Of a DNA stretch of 64,000 nt, positions 46,614 to 55,988 are shown piece by piece. Source of the DNA: Natronosporangium hydrolyticum (GTDB lineage: Bacteria; Actinomycetota; Actinomycetes; Mycobacteriales; Micromonosporaceae); NCBI RefSeq assembly GCF_016925615.1, contig NZ_CP070499.1:5146001-5210000 (forward strand), given 5' to 3'. The notes under the pieces were generated by a model. It was not told the DNA's origin. It saw nothing but the letters and a program-made list of their open reading frames with translations, and ran no database searches. A program made the translations under genes and the position numbers. Position 1 is the stretch's first letter; the number at the start of each line of letters is the position of its first letter.

Positions 46614-49600
46614 CCGGCAACCCCGCGTGCAAGGGAAAGACGACAAGCGGCTCGGGGCGGAGCTGGTCGAGATCGGATCTCACCCCCCTCATGCGGGGAG
46701 GACGTGGCCCGGGAGTGCCGGGGTCATCCAGCACCGGGATCACCCCCGCGTGCGCGGGGAAGACATCAGCCACAGCTGCCCGCCGTTGGCGTGGACGGGA
46801 TCACCCCCGCGTGCGCGGGGAAGACACCGCGGCGTCGATCGGGCGTCGGCTCTTGCCCGGATCACCCCCGCGTGCGCGGGGAAGACCTCGCCACCGCCGT
46901 CCACCTCACCAACCGTTCGGGATCACCCCCGCGTGCGTGGGGAAGACCCGGGGAGTTCTCCGGATTCTCGATCATGGGAGGGATCACCCCCGCGTGCGCG
47001 GGGAAGACGCTTCGCGGCCCGCTTCCTCAAGCATCAGACGGGGATCACCCCCGCGTGCGCGGGGAAGACTTCAACCAGCCGTCCGGCGGTGGCGGGCCGT
47101 CCGGATCACCCCCGCGTGCGCGGGGAAGACCAGGTCGCAGCGTTTGCCGTCCAGCTCGGCGGCGGATCACCCCCGCGTGCGCGGGGAAGACGTCGCAGAT
47201 GCCGAACGCGGGGCGGCCGGCTGCAGGATCACCCCCGCGTGCGCGGGGAAGACGGCGACCGTGCGCCACATTAAGGTCGCCGACCCGGATCACCCCCGCG
47301 TGCGCGGGGAAGACCAGCGGGAGGTCGCCGGTCAGGCGTTGGCGTGGGGATCACCCCCGCGTGCGCGGGGAAGACCGAATGACGCGGTGGTTTCGCCGTT
47401 GGCGCGAAGGATCACCCCCGCGTGCGCGGGGAAGACGCCGGCCCGGCCAGCGACCCCGTGGCGGAGGCGGGATCACCCCCGCGTGCGCGGGGAAGACGTA
47501 GTGTCGGTGCCCGATCGGGTAGCCGGTGGTGGATCACCCCCGCGTGCGCGGGGAAGACATCGGCACAACCGCCCTAAAGATGGGCGGCGACGGATCACCC
47601 CCGCGTGTCGGGGAAGACGGCGTGTGCTGCGGCGTCCAAATCTCTTCGTTCGGATCACCCCCGCGTGCGCGGGGAAGACCCGCCGTCGCTGGCTACACCC
47701 GCCACCAGGTGGTTGGATCACCCCCGCGTGCGCGGGGAAGACGGTGGCCGCCGCCGGGCATCGGGTGGTGTTCTGGGATCACCCCCGCGTGCGCGGGGAA
47801 GACGGCTCGTCGTCATCCATCGGGGAGCGGTACACCGGATCACCCCCGCGTGCGCGGGGAAGACGCCACCAGCCGGTCGGCCCAGGATGAGACAGCGCAG
47901 TGGTTTGGATCACCCCCGCGTGCGCGGGGAAGACGCGACGACAAGGCGTTGCTGGGCGGGCTGCTGGGGATCACCCCCGCGTGCGCGGGGAAGACGGAGC
48001 GCGCGGGCCGTAGACCCCCGGGCGGCGCGGATCACCCCCGCGTGCGCGGGGAAGACCTGACATGTCTTCCCCTTCCCCACGCAAAGCCGGGATCACCCCC
48101 GCGTGCGCGGGGAAGACGGAGTCGCCACGCCTCCGCGGAGTCGCCCTGACCGGATCACCCCCGCGTGCGCGGGGAAGACGGTCTGATTGGCCGCGGCGGC
48201 GTCCGCGATCTCGGATCACCCCCGCGTGCGCGGGGAAGACCAAGCATCCGCCCGCGACCAGGAGGTTGGCGAGGGATCACCCCCGCGTGCGCGGGGAAGA
48301 CTTCGCTGCACCCTCCGCAGCTGTGGGGTAGCGAGGATCACCCCCGCGTGCGCGGGGAAGACTAGCTGTTCGGCTTCGGCGAGCGCCCGGTCGCGGGATC
48401 ACCCCCGCGTGCGCGGGGAAGACGACCTCGCCGACCGCCGCGACCACACCGGCCAGGGATCACCCCCGCGTGCGCGGGGAAGACGCTCGCGCCATTCCAT
48501 CGGGTGCTGCCAGTCCAGGATCACCCCCGCGTGCGCGGGGAAGACGGCCTGATGGTGCAGCATCCGCTCGGCAGCCAGGGATCACCCCCGCGTGCGCGGG
48601 GAAGACTCCTCGTCTGCCGGTGGGTTGTGGAACGCGTCGGGATCACCCCCGCGTGCGCGGGGAAGACGTCGATCCGACCCTCAAGCCACCGGGCGACCAG
48701 GGATCACCCCCGCGTGCGCGGGGAAGACCCCGCGACCGGCAGTTCAACATGCCGGTGCATCGGATCACCCCCGCGTGCGCGGGGAAGACTCGAGCACCAC
48801 GCCCGGCGGTCGCCCCGCAACCGGATCACCCCCGCGTGCGCGGGGAAGACGGTGGTGTCGTTGTTGACTCGTAGCGTCATCCAGGATCACCCCCGCGTGC
48901 GCGGGGAAGACATCCAGCACTGGCAGTTCGACCAGCCGGTGACGGGATCACCCCCGCGTGCGCGGGGAAGACGGCCTGATGGTGCAGCATCCGCTCGGCA
49001 GCCAGGGATCACCCCCGCGTGCGCGGGGAAGACGGACCCGGACCCTGAGGCTGATCCGCTGCGCGGGGATCACCCCCGCGTGCGCGGGGAAGACCCTCGT
49101 ACACGCTGTGCGGATCACACCGTTCCAGGATCACCCCCGCGTGCGCGGGGAAGACCGTCCCCGCCGCTGACTTGGCCGCCGGAAACATGGATCACCCCCG
49201 CGTGCGCGGGGAAGACTGGCCACGGCTGGTCGGTGGTCAGCACCGTGGAGGATCACCCCCGCGTGCGCGGGGAAGACGCGCCGCCGGACCGGCGGCGCGG
49301 TTTCGGTCGCGGATCACCCCCGCGTGCGCGGGGAAGACGAGGTGGCGGTGCTCTTGGGCGTGTCCGAGCCGGGATCACCCCCGCGTGCGCGGGGAAGACG
49401 GCGTTCACTGTTTTCATGGCGGCGGCGTGGGCAGGATCACCCCCGCGTGCGCGGGGAAGACGTTAAACGCTGCTTGCTGAATGCCGGACAGGGCGGATCA
49501 CCCCCGCGTGCGCGGGGAAGACACACTCTCAGCGAGCGCGTACGCGCTGTACCTGGGATCACCCCCGCGTGCGCGGGGAAGACGAACCTTGCACCCCGGG

Positions 49601-49826
49601 CGAGTTGTGCCCCGGGGGATCACCCCCGCGTGCGCGGGGAAGACAACCCCTCGTTCCCCACTGAAATCCAGTTAGGAGGATCACCCCCGCGTGCGCGGGG
49701 AAGACTGTGTCCGCGGGGGGTTGGGGGGGGTGGGTACGGATCACCCCCGCGTGCGCGGGGAAGACGCGCGGCCTACGCCGCTGGGCACACATGCTCGGGG
49801 ATCACCCCCGCGTGCGCGGGGAAGAC
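46614..49826 (-). CRISPR. Type I-E CRISPR array 1, about 52 repeats, leader at the right end
   Basis: On the minus strand the 28-base repeat starts GTCTTCCCCGCG and ends GGTGATCC, with an internal CCCCGCGCACGCGGGG hairpin. Clean repeats run from 46737 to 49826 with a 61-base period and mostly 33-base spacers (51 near-identical units). Two decayed repeats at 46675-46703 and about 46614-46641 mark the old end. Variants are at 46920 (one change) and 47592 (27 bases). A spacer of 42 bases lies at 47865-47906, one of 35 at 47680-47714, and one spacer occurs twice (48546-48578 and 48973-49005). The array reads leftwards from the leader beside cas2. Confidence 0.98.
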
Positions 49827-49876
49827 ACTTGTTGACCTGCGAGTTCACCCGTGATCTTGGGGTTTTTCATTCACTT
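49827..49876 (-). promoter_or_regulatory. Leader of CRISPR array 1
   Basis: The 50 bases before the first repeat, read on the minus strand, start AAGTGAATGAAAAAC and end CAACAAGT. They match the array 2 leader at 43 of 50 positions, and similarity stops sharply upstream. This should be the sequence recognised by Cas1-Cas2 during spacer integration. The cas2 stop codon (49847-49845) lies inside it. Confidence 0.88.
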
Positions 49877-50246
49877 GTGATGGCGGGTTGGTGGGGCTCC
49901 GGCGCCCCTGGCCGAAGCGCTTGCGGCGACCAGCCTTGCTCCAACCCGTACGGCCGAGTGACGGCGACTGCTTCTCCGACGGCCGCATCATCAGCCGTAC
50001 GCCGTCATAGTCAACGGGGCGCCAATGGTGGTTGTGCACCTCGAAGCTGAGTCTCTGTTCACCGCGTTGGCTGTAGACCATGATGGCGCGACCGTCCCCG
50101 GATAGCTGCACCACCCTGGCCCAGAGCAGGGTGCGGACCCGGGCCGAGATGTGTCCCACGAAAACACCTGCCGAGATCTCCAGGAGCCAACGGGTCAGGT
50201 GACCGCGTAGCCCTTCAGGACATGCCGTCAACACCAGGACGACCAT
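49845..50246 (-). CDS. cas2: CRISPR-associated Cas2e
   Basis: The protein has 133 residues. Type I-E Cas2 signatures are MVVLVLTACPEGLRGHLTRWLLEISAGVFVGHISARVRTLLWARV and IMVYSQRGEQRLSFEVHNHHW. It bridges two Cas1 dimers in the integration complex. The ferredoxin-like core ends near residue 92. The remaining 40 basic and polar residues are an extension read into the array leader, so the last ten codons are leader DNA. It overlaps cas1 by a single base. Confidence 0.94.
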   Translation of the reverse strand: MVVLVLTACPEGLRGHLTRWLLEISAGVFVGHISARVRTLLWARVVQLSGDGRAIMVYSQRGEQRLSFEVHNHHWRPVDYDGVRLMMRPSEKQSPSLGRTGWSKAGRRKRFGQGRRSPTNPPSQVNEKPQDHG

Positions 50247-51226
50247 CAGAAGTCGACGTCATCCGAGTAGTTGACGCCACCGGCGAGCGGGTCGTCCTTT
50301 TCGTCCCAGATCTTCACCAGGTCCTCATCCCAGTAGCTGTCCGTCGGCGCAGGATCGGCCTGCTCGTCGTCAGGCGCCGCTTTCGGTTCCGGAAGTAGCA
50401 GTCGACGGATGTCGCCGACGCAGCGATCGAGGAACGCTCTGTCGTGCATGGCGTCGCGCATCGTCCGGCGGGTTTCGGCAGCGACGTCGGCGGGGTTGCG
50501 GGCAGCCACGTCGAACGCGGTGGGGATGGTGGTTTCCGCCTTGTAAAGGTCGGCGACGTCGTAGACGAAGGAACGTTCGTGACCGGTGTGGATGAATCCG
50601 AGCCCGGGGGAACACCCGAGCGCGACGATGACGGCGTGGACGACTCCGTAGAGGGAGGTGTTGGCTGCCGAGAGCGCCTGGTTGACTAGATCGCCGGCGG
50701 TGAAGTCCTCCGGGTCGTAGTCTCGTTTCTGCCACTGGACACCTGTGCGCTCCGCGTGTTCCCGATAGAGGCGCCGCACCCGGGCACCTTCGCGGCCGCG
50801 GAGCTGCTGCATCGTCAGTCCGCTGGTGTCCTCTCCCGGGAAACGCATTGCGTACATCTCGCGGGCGACCGCGAGCCGGGCGTTGCGGTTGGTCACTTTG
50901 CTGGCCTGGGCCTCCAACAGCCTTGTGGATCGGGCCAGCGACCGTCCATGGGCGTAGTAGCGGACACCTTGTTCGCCCACCCAGACGGCGGTGGCGCCGC
51001 TTTCAGCGAGCAGGCTGACCGCCTGGTGGGTGACTCTGGTGCCGGGGCCGAGCAGCAGGACATTGAGTGAGGCAGCGGGGATGTGGACGGTGCCGCGGTC
51101 GTCCTGCGCGGTGATCGCGTTGCTGTCCCGGTGGACGAGGCAGCGTTCAAGGTAGATGAACGTCAGCCGGTCGTCTGCTCGGACCAACTCCGGCAGCTTC
51201 GGCGGTGGGGTGCCGGGGATGGTCAC
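50246..51226 (-). CDS. cas1: CRISPR-associated integrase Cas1 (type I-E)
   Basis: The protein has 326 residues from GTG 51226, which overlaps the cas6e stop (GTGA); ATG 51262 would add 12 residues. Metal ligands expected from E. coli Cas1 are present: E146 in LRGREGARVRRLY, H213 in GFIHTGHERSF and D223/D226 in VYDVADLYKAE. It has an N-terminal beta domain (about 20-95) and an alpha domain. A C-terminal acidic tail (DDEQADPAPTDSYWDEDLVKIWDEKDD) extends beyond the usual length. It catalyses spacer insertion together with Cas2. Confidence 0.95.
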   Translation of the reverse strand: MTIPGTPPPKLPELVRADDRLTFIYLERCLVHRDSNAITAQDDRGTVHIPAASLNVLLLGPGTRVTHQAVSLLAESGATAVWVGEQGVRYYAHGRSLARSTRLLEAQASKVTNRNARLAVAREMYAMRFPGEDTSGLTMQQLRGREGARVRRLYREHAERTGVQWQKRDYDPEDFTAGDLVNQALSAANTSLYGVVHAVIVALGCSPGLGFIHTGHERSFVYDVADLYKAETTIPTAFDVAARNPADVAAETRRTMRDAMHDRAFLDRCVGDIRRLLLPEPKAAPDDEQADPAPTDSYWDEDLVKIWDEKDDPLAGGVNYSDDVDF

Positions 51227-51888
51227 GGCCGACCGGCCGGCGCGAGCGTCATCAGTCCGCACCCGTACGCCTTGGCGTGGCCGATCCCGTTGCTGAGCGC
51301 GGCCCGCAGCCGATCCGCGTCAACGACCTCCAACCGGCCGTCGTAGGTGGCGACCCGCAGCGTGACGGTGTTGCCGTTGCGGGGGAAAGTGAGGGTCTCG
51401 CGGCGGTGAATGGTGAGTTCCGGATCGCCGGCCTCGGTGTGGAGGATCCGAAAGCCGCACCGTTCGGCCCGGTCGAGCAGCCATTGTTGCTGGTGGGCCA
51501 CGGTTGAGTGACCGTACCGCCGAGTCCGTTCGTCACTGCCCGACCCGATGCGGTTGCGCACTGGGTTTGCCGTGATCCGGAACGCCCACTCCTGCTTCTC
51601 CGTCAGCGACTGCAGAAAACCCGCGTACGGTCGGGTTTGCCAGGTTTCCGTGGTGGGCCACCCGGCTTGTTCGACAAGGTGGGTGAGGTCGGGTTCGACC
51701 GGGCTGGTGAGGTAGAGCAGGGTCCTGCTGGGCGGGGTGTGGTCGATCCGCCACAGGACCCGGCCGGCGGCGCCCGACGGTGGTTCGGCGAACCCGGCGA
51801 GGACCGCTGCGTGCATCGCCTGCGGCGAGGAGAGCAGCTTCCGGGCGCCGCGGCGGGCAGTATTCACTACGAATCGGGTGAGATACAA
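51223..51888 (-). CDS. cas6e: CRISPR RNA endonuclease Cas6e (CasE/Cse3)
   Basis: The protein has 221 residues. It is a tandem RAMP ferredoxin fold that cuts pre-crRNA at the base of the repeat hairpin and stays bound to the 3' end. The catalytic-type H26 is in SPQAMHAAVLAGF, and the glycine-rich loop GIGHAKAYGCGLMTLAPA is at the C-terminus. It lies 2 bases after cas5 and overlaps cas1 by 4 bases. Confidence 0.94.
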   Translation of the reverse strand: MYLTRFVVNTARRGARKLLSSPQAMHAAVLAGFAEPPSGAAGRVLWRIDHTPPSRTLLYLTSPVEPDLTHLVEQAGWPTTETWQTRPYAGFLQSLTEKQEWAFRITANPVRNRIGSGSDERTRRYGHSTVAHQQQWLLDRAERCGFRILHTEAGDPELTIHRRETLTFPRNGNTVTLRVATYDGRLEVVDADRLRAALSNGIGHAKAYGCGLMTLAPAGRP

Positions 51889-51890
51889 GG

Positions 51891-52595
51891 TCAGCCTCCG
51901 ACGACCGCGAGCGGATCGTGTTCGGGAATCTGTGGTGCGTGGGGATTGGCGACGCTGACCCGGCCGCGCGCCACCGTACGCCAGCCGTATTCGCGGCGCG
52001 CCGGGTCGAAGCTGAGCGGCTCATCGCGGACCGTCTCGACCGCTCCGCCCTGGCCTTGCGGGCCCGCGTCCCGGACGGTGTCCAGCCAGACGGTGGCGGC
52101 GCCAATTTGTCGCTGCTGACCGGCGCTGGCTTGCCATTCGGTGGTGGCCAGTGCGTGGTTCAGGTCGCCGGGATGGACACCGAGGCTGATCGGCCCCGCT
52201 GGTGGGCACGACCGCCGACCCAGGTACAGCGGAAAATGTGGGCTACGGACCGCTTCGTCCAGGCCGGTGAGCAACGCGTCGGCACCTTCGACGACCGCCA
52301 GGAACACCGCGTCGGTGAGGTAGTAACGGTAGGACAGCGGGAAGGACCGGGCCCCGTCGAGGCTGCGGGCGGTCTGGAAGTCTCGTAGTAGCCGACCTGG
52401 CTGGTCGGCGCGCACCCCGAACCTCAGCCCGCACAGGTCTGTGACGTCGTCGGTGCGGCGGCGGCCTTGCGCGGCCGCGAGCAAGCCGATGATGCCGCTC
52501 TTGGTGGGGGCGGTCTCGGTGGCGCGGCGCACAAACCGGCTGTGTGCCCCCCACGCCTGCAGCGGCCCGGCGAGCCGTAGGCGTAGCGTGCTCAT
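51891..52595 (-). CDS. cas5e: Cascade subunit Cas5e (CasD)
   Basis: The protein has 234 residues. It has the RAMP N-terminus MSTLRLRLAGPLQAWGAHSRFVRRATETAPTKSGIIGLLAAA, including the conserved PTKSG(I/V)xG(L/I) signature. It binds the 8-base 5' handle of crRNA in Cascade. It overlaps cas7 by 4 bases (ATGA). Normal length for the family. Confidence 0.95.
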   Translation of the reverse strand: MSTLRLRLAGPLQAWGAHSRFVRRATETAPTKSGIIGLLAAAQGRRRTDDVTDLCGLRFGVRADQPGRLLRDFQTARSLDGARSFPLSYRYYLTDAVFLAVVEGADALLTGLDEAVRSPHFPLYLGRRSCPPAGPISLGVHPGDLNHALATTEWQASAGQQRQIGAATVWLDTVRDAGPQGQGGAVETVRDEPLSFDPARREYGWRTVARGRVSVANPHAPQIPEHDPLAVVGG

Positions 52596-53728
52596 GCCGC
52601 CGCGGCCATCCGACCGGCGACTGCACCGCCGACCGCGGAGATGAGCTCGTCGAAGGTGACCTCGTCGCCGAGGCTGGCCAGCGACTTTGTGCGGTCGCCT
52701 ACCCGCACGACCCAGGAGTGGGCGGGCTGCTCGCCGTAGACGCGCTCCACCTCCTGGGCGTATTCGGTGAGTCGGGCGGCGGCTTCGGTGATCCGGCCAG
52801 CGCGGTCGTGGACCACAACCGGAGTCTCGTAGGCGCCGACAAAGCTGATCGGTTGACGGTCCCGCAGCCGCACTACCACCGCGTCGGGCAGGGTCCGGTT
52901 GGCGAAGGTGTTTTGTTTGCCGGTCGGCATGCTGGTGACGAAGGCTCGTAGGAACGCCTCCACCGCCCGCTGAGTGGCATGCGGGTCACCAAGGTTGTCG
53001 ACAAGACGATTGACATCCACTGTGGCGTACCGGTACAGCGTGGCGGAGTTGAACTCAACTGTGCCGATCATGCCGGCGCCGGTCTCGTCTTCCTCCGCCT
53101 TCCGATCATCAACAGCGGTGTAGTAGTCGTACTCGTTCTCCACCGGGTGCACGCTGATGGCGTGGGCCACCTGCGCGGCCGCGTCGACGTTGAGGTCCGC
53201 CACGTCCGCGACCATCCGACCGAAGAGTGACACGTCCACCGAGTGGTCTCGGTCGGCGAGCGCCTTTACGTTCTGGTTCTTCAGCGCGTCGGTGAGCTTG
53301 CCGCCCTCCGCCGCCGCGGCGATCGCCGCCACGGCGAGGTTGTGGATCTGCCGAGCACTGAGGAAGAGCAGGTAGCCGGATTCGTGTTCGTTTACGCTGG
53401 TTGCCTTCTTCGGCGCGGTCAACTTGATACCGACAACCTTGAGTGTCTCCGCCGCCAGCTCACCTGCCTGCTCAGCCAGCTCCGGCGCAAGCTCGGCGAT
53501 CTTGCGGCTGAGCACCTCGACCACCTGCTTGGTACGCACACCCAGCTCCGATGTGTCCAGCGTGGTCTGGAAGGCCACCCGGGTGGCACGTTTCCACGCC
53601 TGGCTGGACACCCGTGACCGGCGAACCCCACCGTAGATGGCGTTCTTGGGGCTGCCGGTGTCGTCCCGGTTGAGGTTGCTCGGCGGGACGGTCTGCAGGA
53701 TGTGGATGTCGACGATGGTTCGGCTCAT
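52592..53728 (-). CDS. cas7e: Cascade backbone subunit Cas7e (CasC/Cse4)
   Basis: The protein has 378 residues. It forms the six-copy helical backbone along the crRNA. The type I-E signature VDIHILQTVPPSNLNRDDTGSPKNAIYGGVRRSRVSSQAWKRATR is at the N-terminus (residues about 6-50), with the thumb region and GMIGTVEFNSATLYRYATVDVNRL in the middle. It overlaps cas11 and cas5 by 4 bases each. Confidence 0.96.
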   Translation of the reverse strand: MSRTIVDIHILQTVPPSNLNRDDTGSPKNAIYGGVRRSRVSSQAWKRATRVAFQTTLDTSELGVRTKQVVEVLSRKIAELAPELAEQAGELAAETLKVVGIKLTAPKKATSVNEHESGYLLFLSARQIHNLAVAAIAAAAEGGKLTDALKNQNVKALADRDHSVDVSLFGRMVADVADLNVDAAAQVAHAISVHPVENEYDYYTAVDDRKAEEDETGAGMIGTVEFNSATLYRYATVDVNRLVDNLGDPHATQRAVEAFLRAFVTSMPTGKQNTFANRTLPDAVVVRLRDRQPISFVGAYETPVVVHDRAGRITEAAARLTEYAQEVERVYGEQPAHSWVVRVGDRTKSLASLGDEVTFDELISAVGGAVAGRMAAAA

Positions 53729-54372
53729 GCTTCCTTCTCCAGGTCCGGGTCGGTCGGGTCGGTCGGCGCGGAATCGCTTCGGTCACGGCGGTAGAAGTCC
53801 CGTCCCCACTGCAGGCGTACCCGGGCGGCACCGCCCGGCACCTGCAGGAAGTAGAGCTCGTCGGCGAATCGCCCGTAGTCGATCCCGATGCCCGCTCCCC
53901 GCAGCTGGGTAATCAGACCGCGGGCGTGGTGCACAGTTTCACCGAAACTCTCGGCGGTGCCGAGGGCCTCGAAGCGGCGCTGAACGGCGTCGGAGTTCCC
54001 TTTTCGCGCCAGCGTGGCGACGGCGTTGCCCAGGCCGATGCCGGGCTGGTGCATTCCGGCGCTCCGTGACTGTTGATGCACCGCATAGAGGGTGATCGCA
54101 GTGTAGGCAGCCCGCTCCTCATAGGTTGCACCTTCGTCGGGCTCAAACTCCTGCTCAGGCAAGCCAAGTAAAGTGTACTGCCCCAGCTCGACGAGCTCGC
54201 CGACTTCCTTCCCCACTCCTCGCCGCAGCCGTGCGAGCGCGGCGACGCTGTATTGCTCCTTGGCCAGGAAGCCACGTTGCAGCGCCGACACTCGATGACC
54301 CACGAATCGTCCCAAGGGCTGCAGCTTGCGGGGCCGCGGCTGCTGATCGGCGGAGGCCGTCGCGGTAGTCAT
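53725..54372 (-). CDS. cas11: Cascade small subunit Cas11 (CasB/Cse2)
   Basis: The protein has 215 residues from ATG 54372, which overlaps the cas8e stop (ATGA); an upstream in-frame start at 54405 is not needed. It is an all-helical protein with LGRFVGHRVSALQRGFLAKEQYSVAALARLRRGVGKEVGEL and VHQQSRSAGMHQPGIGLGNAVATLARKG, typical of actinobacterial Cse2. Two copies hold the target strand in Cascade. Confidence 0.93.
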   Translation of the reverse strand: MTTATASADQQPRPRKLQPLGRFVGHRVSALQRGFLAKEQYSVAALARLRRGVGKEVGELVELGQYTLLGLPEQEFEPDEGATYEERAAYTAITLYAVHQQSRSAGMHQPGIGLGNAVATLARKGNSDAVQRRFEALGTAESFGETVHHARGLITQLRGAGIGIDYGRFADELYFLQVPGGAARVRLQWGRDFYRRDRSDSAPTDPTDPDLEKEA

Positions 54373-55988
54373 GCCATAACCTCTTCTTGTTTCGGGTACG
54401 CCCACGGCAGGCTGTCTCGCAACCGCTTCCGGAAACGCAGGTCCGCCTCGGGGGTGCTGACGTGCCAGTCATTAACGGTGCGGCCCCGCCACGCCGCCGG
54501 TCCTGCTTGCGTGACCAGCTCGCTTCCCAGGCGGATGACGATCTGATGGGTGGTGCGCTGCCATTCGGCTCTGGCCACGGGTATGTCGGTGTCCGGCGCC
54601 AGCCCGGCCAGCCAGGACCGGAACGGCCGGTCCAGCTCCGCGTACCCGGTCTCGCGCGCCCGTTCCTGCGGGCCTTCCGACGCGCCACCGGCCGCCAGGG
54701 CGAGGTTGCCGGCAAGGTGACCCAACGCCTGTACGGCCACTTCGGCGTCGGTGACCGCGTCCACCGCGGCCGAGCCTAGCTCCCGGTTGGCCTCGGCGAG
54801 CAGCCCGATCGACAGGGCCACCGCGTCATCAATGACGTCGTCGGTGGTGGCCTGCTGGGTCCCGTAGGTCATCCCGATCGCCCGGGTGCGCAGCCGGTAG
54901 TGGCCTTCGACCGCACCCGCGCCGCGGGCCTCCGCCAGCCACTCCAGGACCGCGGGTGGCAGCAGCTGCGGTGGCTCGTCGCGACTGCTTGCCAGGTTCG
55001 GCAGCAGCGCCCCTAGTTGTCGCCAGAGCGCCCGGTCGACCTCGTGCTCCCGGGGCATGTAGACCGGCACCGTCCCCAGCTTGCGCTCCTGCGGCTTGCT
55101 GCGCCGCCACGCGGACATGGGTTCGCGGCGGTGCATATTCTGCGGTGCGATCCGATCCCCGTTAGCGATCATGGCACCGGTCACCGACGCGCCGTCGCAC
55201 CAGAGCCGCAGCCTTCGGCTCTGCCAGGTGTAGAGGTCCAGCGGCCCGTACGGCCGGGCGCCACCGATCTCCTCGGCGGCGGTGTGCGGCGGCCGTTCCC
55301 ACACCGGTACGTCAAGGTCGCTGAGGTCGAGTTTCTGGGAGCTTCGGGGCACCAACTGGAGCAGCAGGGTCTCCCGCAGATCCCGTCCCTCGACCAGGAC
55401 CCCACCGAGAGCGCCGGCCCACCCGGTCCCGATCGGATAGCCCTTGCCGCCCTTCACCCTCGCATCCCCTACCGCACCGGACTTGATCCCCGACGGGTCG
55501 AAGGCTTGGCAGTGGACCAGCCATCGCGCAGCCTCCGGGTAACTGATCCGCTCGACCCCCGACTTCAGCCGGGTCGTGAAGTACGGCGAGCCGGCCGGCA
55601 CGTCGGCGATCAGTCGCTCCAACGTAAAGGTCTGCTCTTTCGCTGTGTGCAGGTCGGCCACCTGATAGAAGGGTGTCTCCGCGGAGAGCAGATCAAATCG
55701 CCCCCGGAAGTGATCCAGGTAGCCGTTGACGTCCGCCATCGGCAGTGCCGGATCCTGCCACAGCCGCCGCCACCCCGCGAGGTCTTGCGGGCCGTCCACT
55801 GCCTGATGCAGGATTGCCAGCAGCAGCCGCACCAATGCAAAACTCTGCGTCGGCAGGTCACCGAGCAGCGCGCGGAACTCGCTCGCCCGAGCGAACACCT
55901 CCCGGATCGACACCTCCTCGACCCGGCCATCCAGCCGATGCACCAGCAGCCATGGCTGCTCGGTCAGGTCGTACGCCGCCCCGGTCAC
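54369..55988 (-). CDS. cas8e: Cascade large subunit Cas8e (CasA/Cse1)
   Basis: The protein has 539 residues. It recognises the PAM and recruits Cas3. The N-terminus MTGAAYDLTEQPWLLVHRLDGRVEEVSIREVF is typical of Cse1. It continues with FALVRLLLAILHQAV, a central region with GYPIGTGWAGALGGVLVEGRDLRETLLLQL, and the C-terminal four-helix bundle. The ATG overlaps the cas3 stop (ATGA, 55985-55988), so Cascade is coupled to cas3 translation. Confidence 0.95.
   Translation of the reverse strand: MTGAAYDLTEQPWLLVHRLDGRVEEVSIREVFARASEFRALLGDLPTQSFALVRLLLAILHQAVDGPQDLAGWRRLWQDPALPMADVNGYLDHFRGRFDLLSAETPFYQVADLHTAKEQTFTLERLIADVPAGSPYFTTRLKSGVERISYPEAARWLVHCQAFDPSGIKSGAVGDARVKGGKGYPIGTGWAGALGGVLVEGRDLRETLLLQLVPRSSQKLDLSDLDVPVWERPPHTAAEEIGGARPYGPLDLYTWQSRRLRLWCDGASVTGAMIANGDRIAPQNMHRREPMSAWRRSKPQERKLGTVPVYMPREHEVDRALWRQLGALLPNLASSRDEPPQLLPPAVLEWLAEARGAGAVEGHYRLRTRAIGMTYGTQQATTDDVIDDAVALSIGLLAEANRELGSAAVDAVTDAEVAVQALGHLAGNLALAAGGASEGPQERARETGYAELDRPFRSWLAGLAPDTDIPVARAEWQRTTHQIVIRLGSELVTQAGPAAWRGRTVNDWHVSTPEADLRFRKRLRDSLPWAYPKQEEVMA

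Noticed and set aside
48057-48089. Spacer containing GTCTTCCCC, a piece of the repeat in reverse orientation
   Set aside because: Only nine contiguous bases match; chance in a C-rich spacer is sufficient explanation.
49706-49737. G-rich spacer that could form a quadruplex
   Set aside because: A single spacer with G runs probably reflects its source DNA; nothing indicates a role in the array.
46402-49854. Long reading frames of repeated blocks such as ITPACAGKT, DHPRVRGED and GSPPRARGR
   Set aside because: These are translations of the 28-base CRISPR repeat in successive frames and not proteins; the same occurs over 59250-61805.
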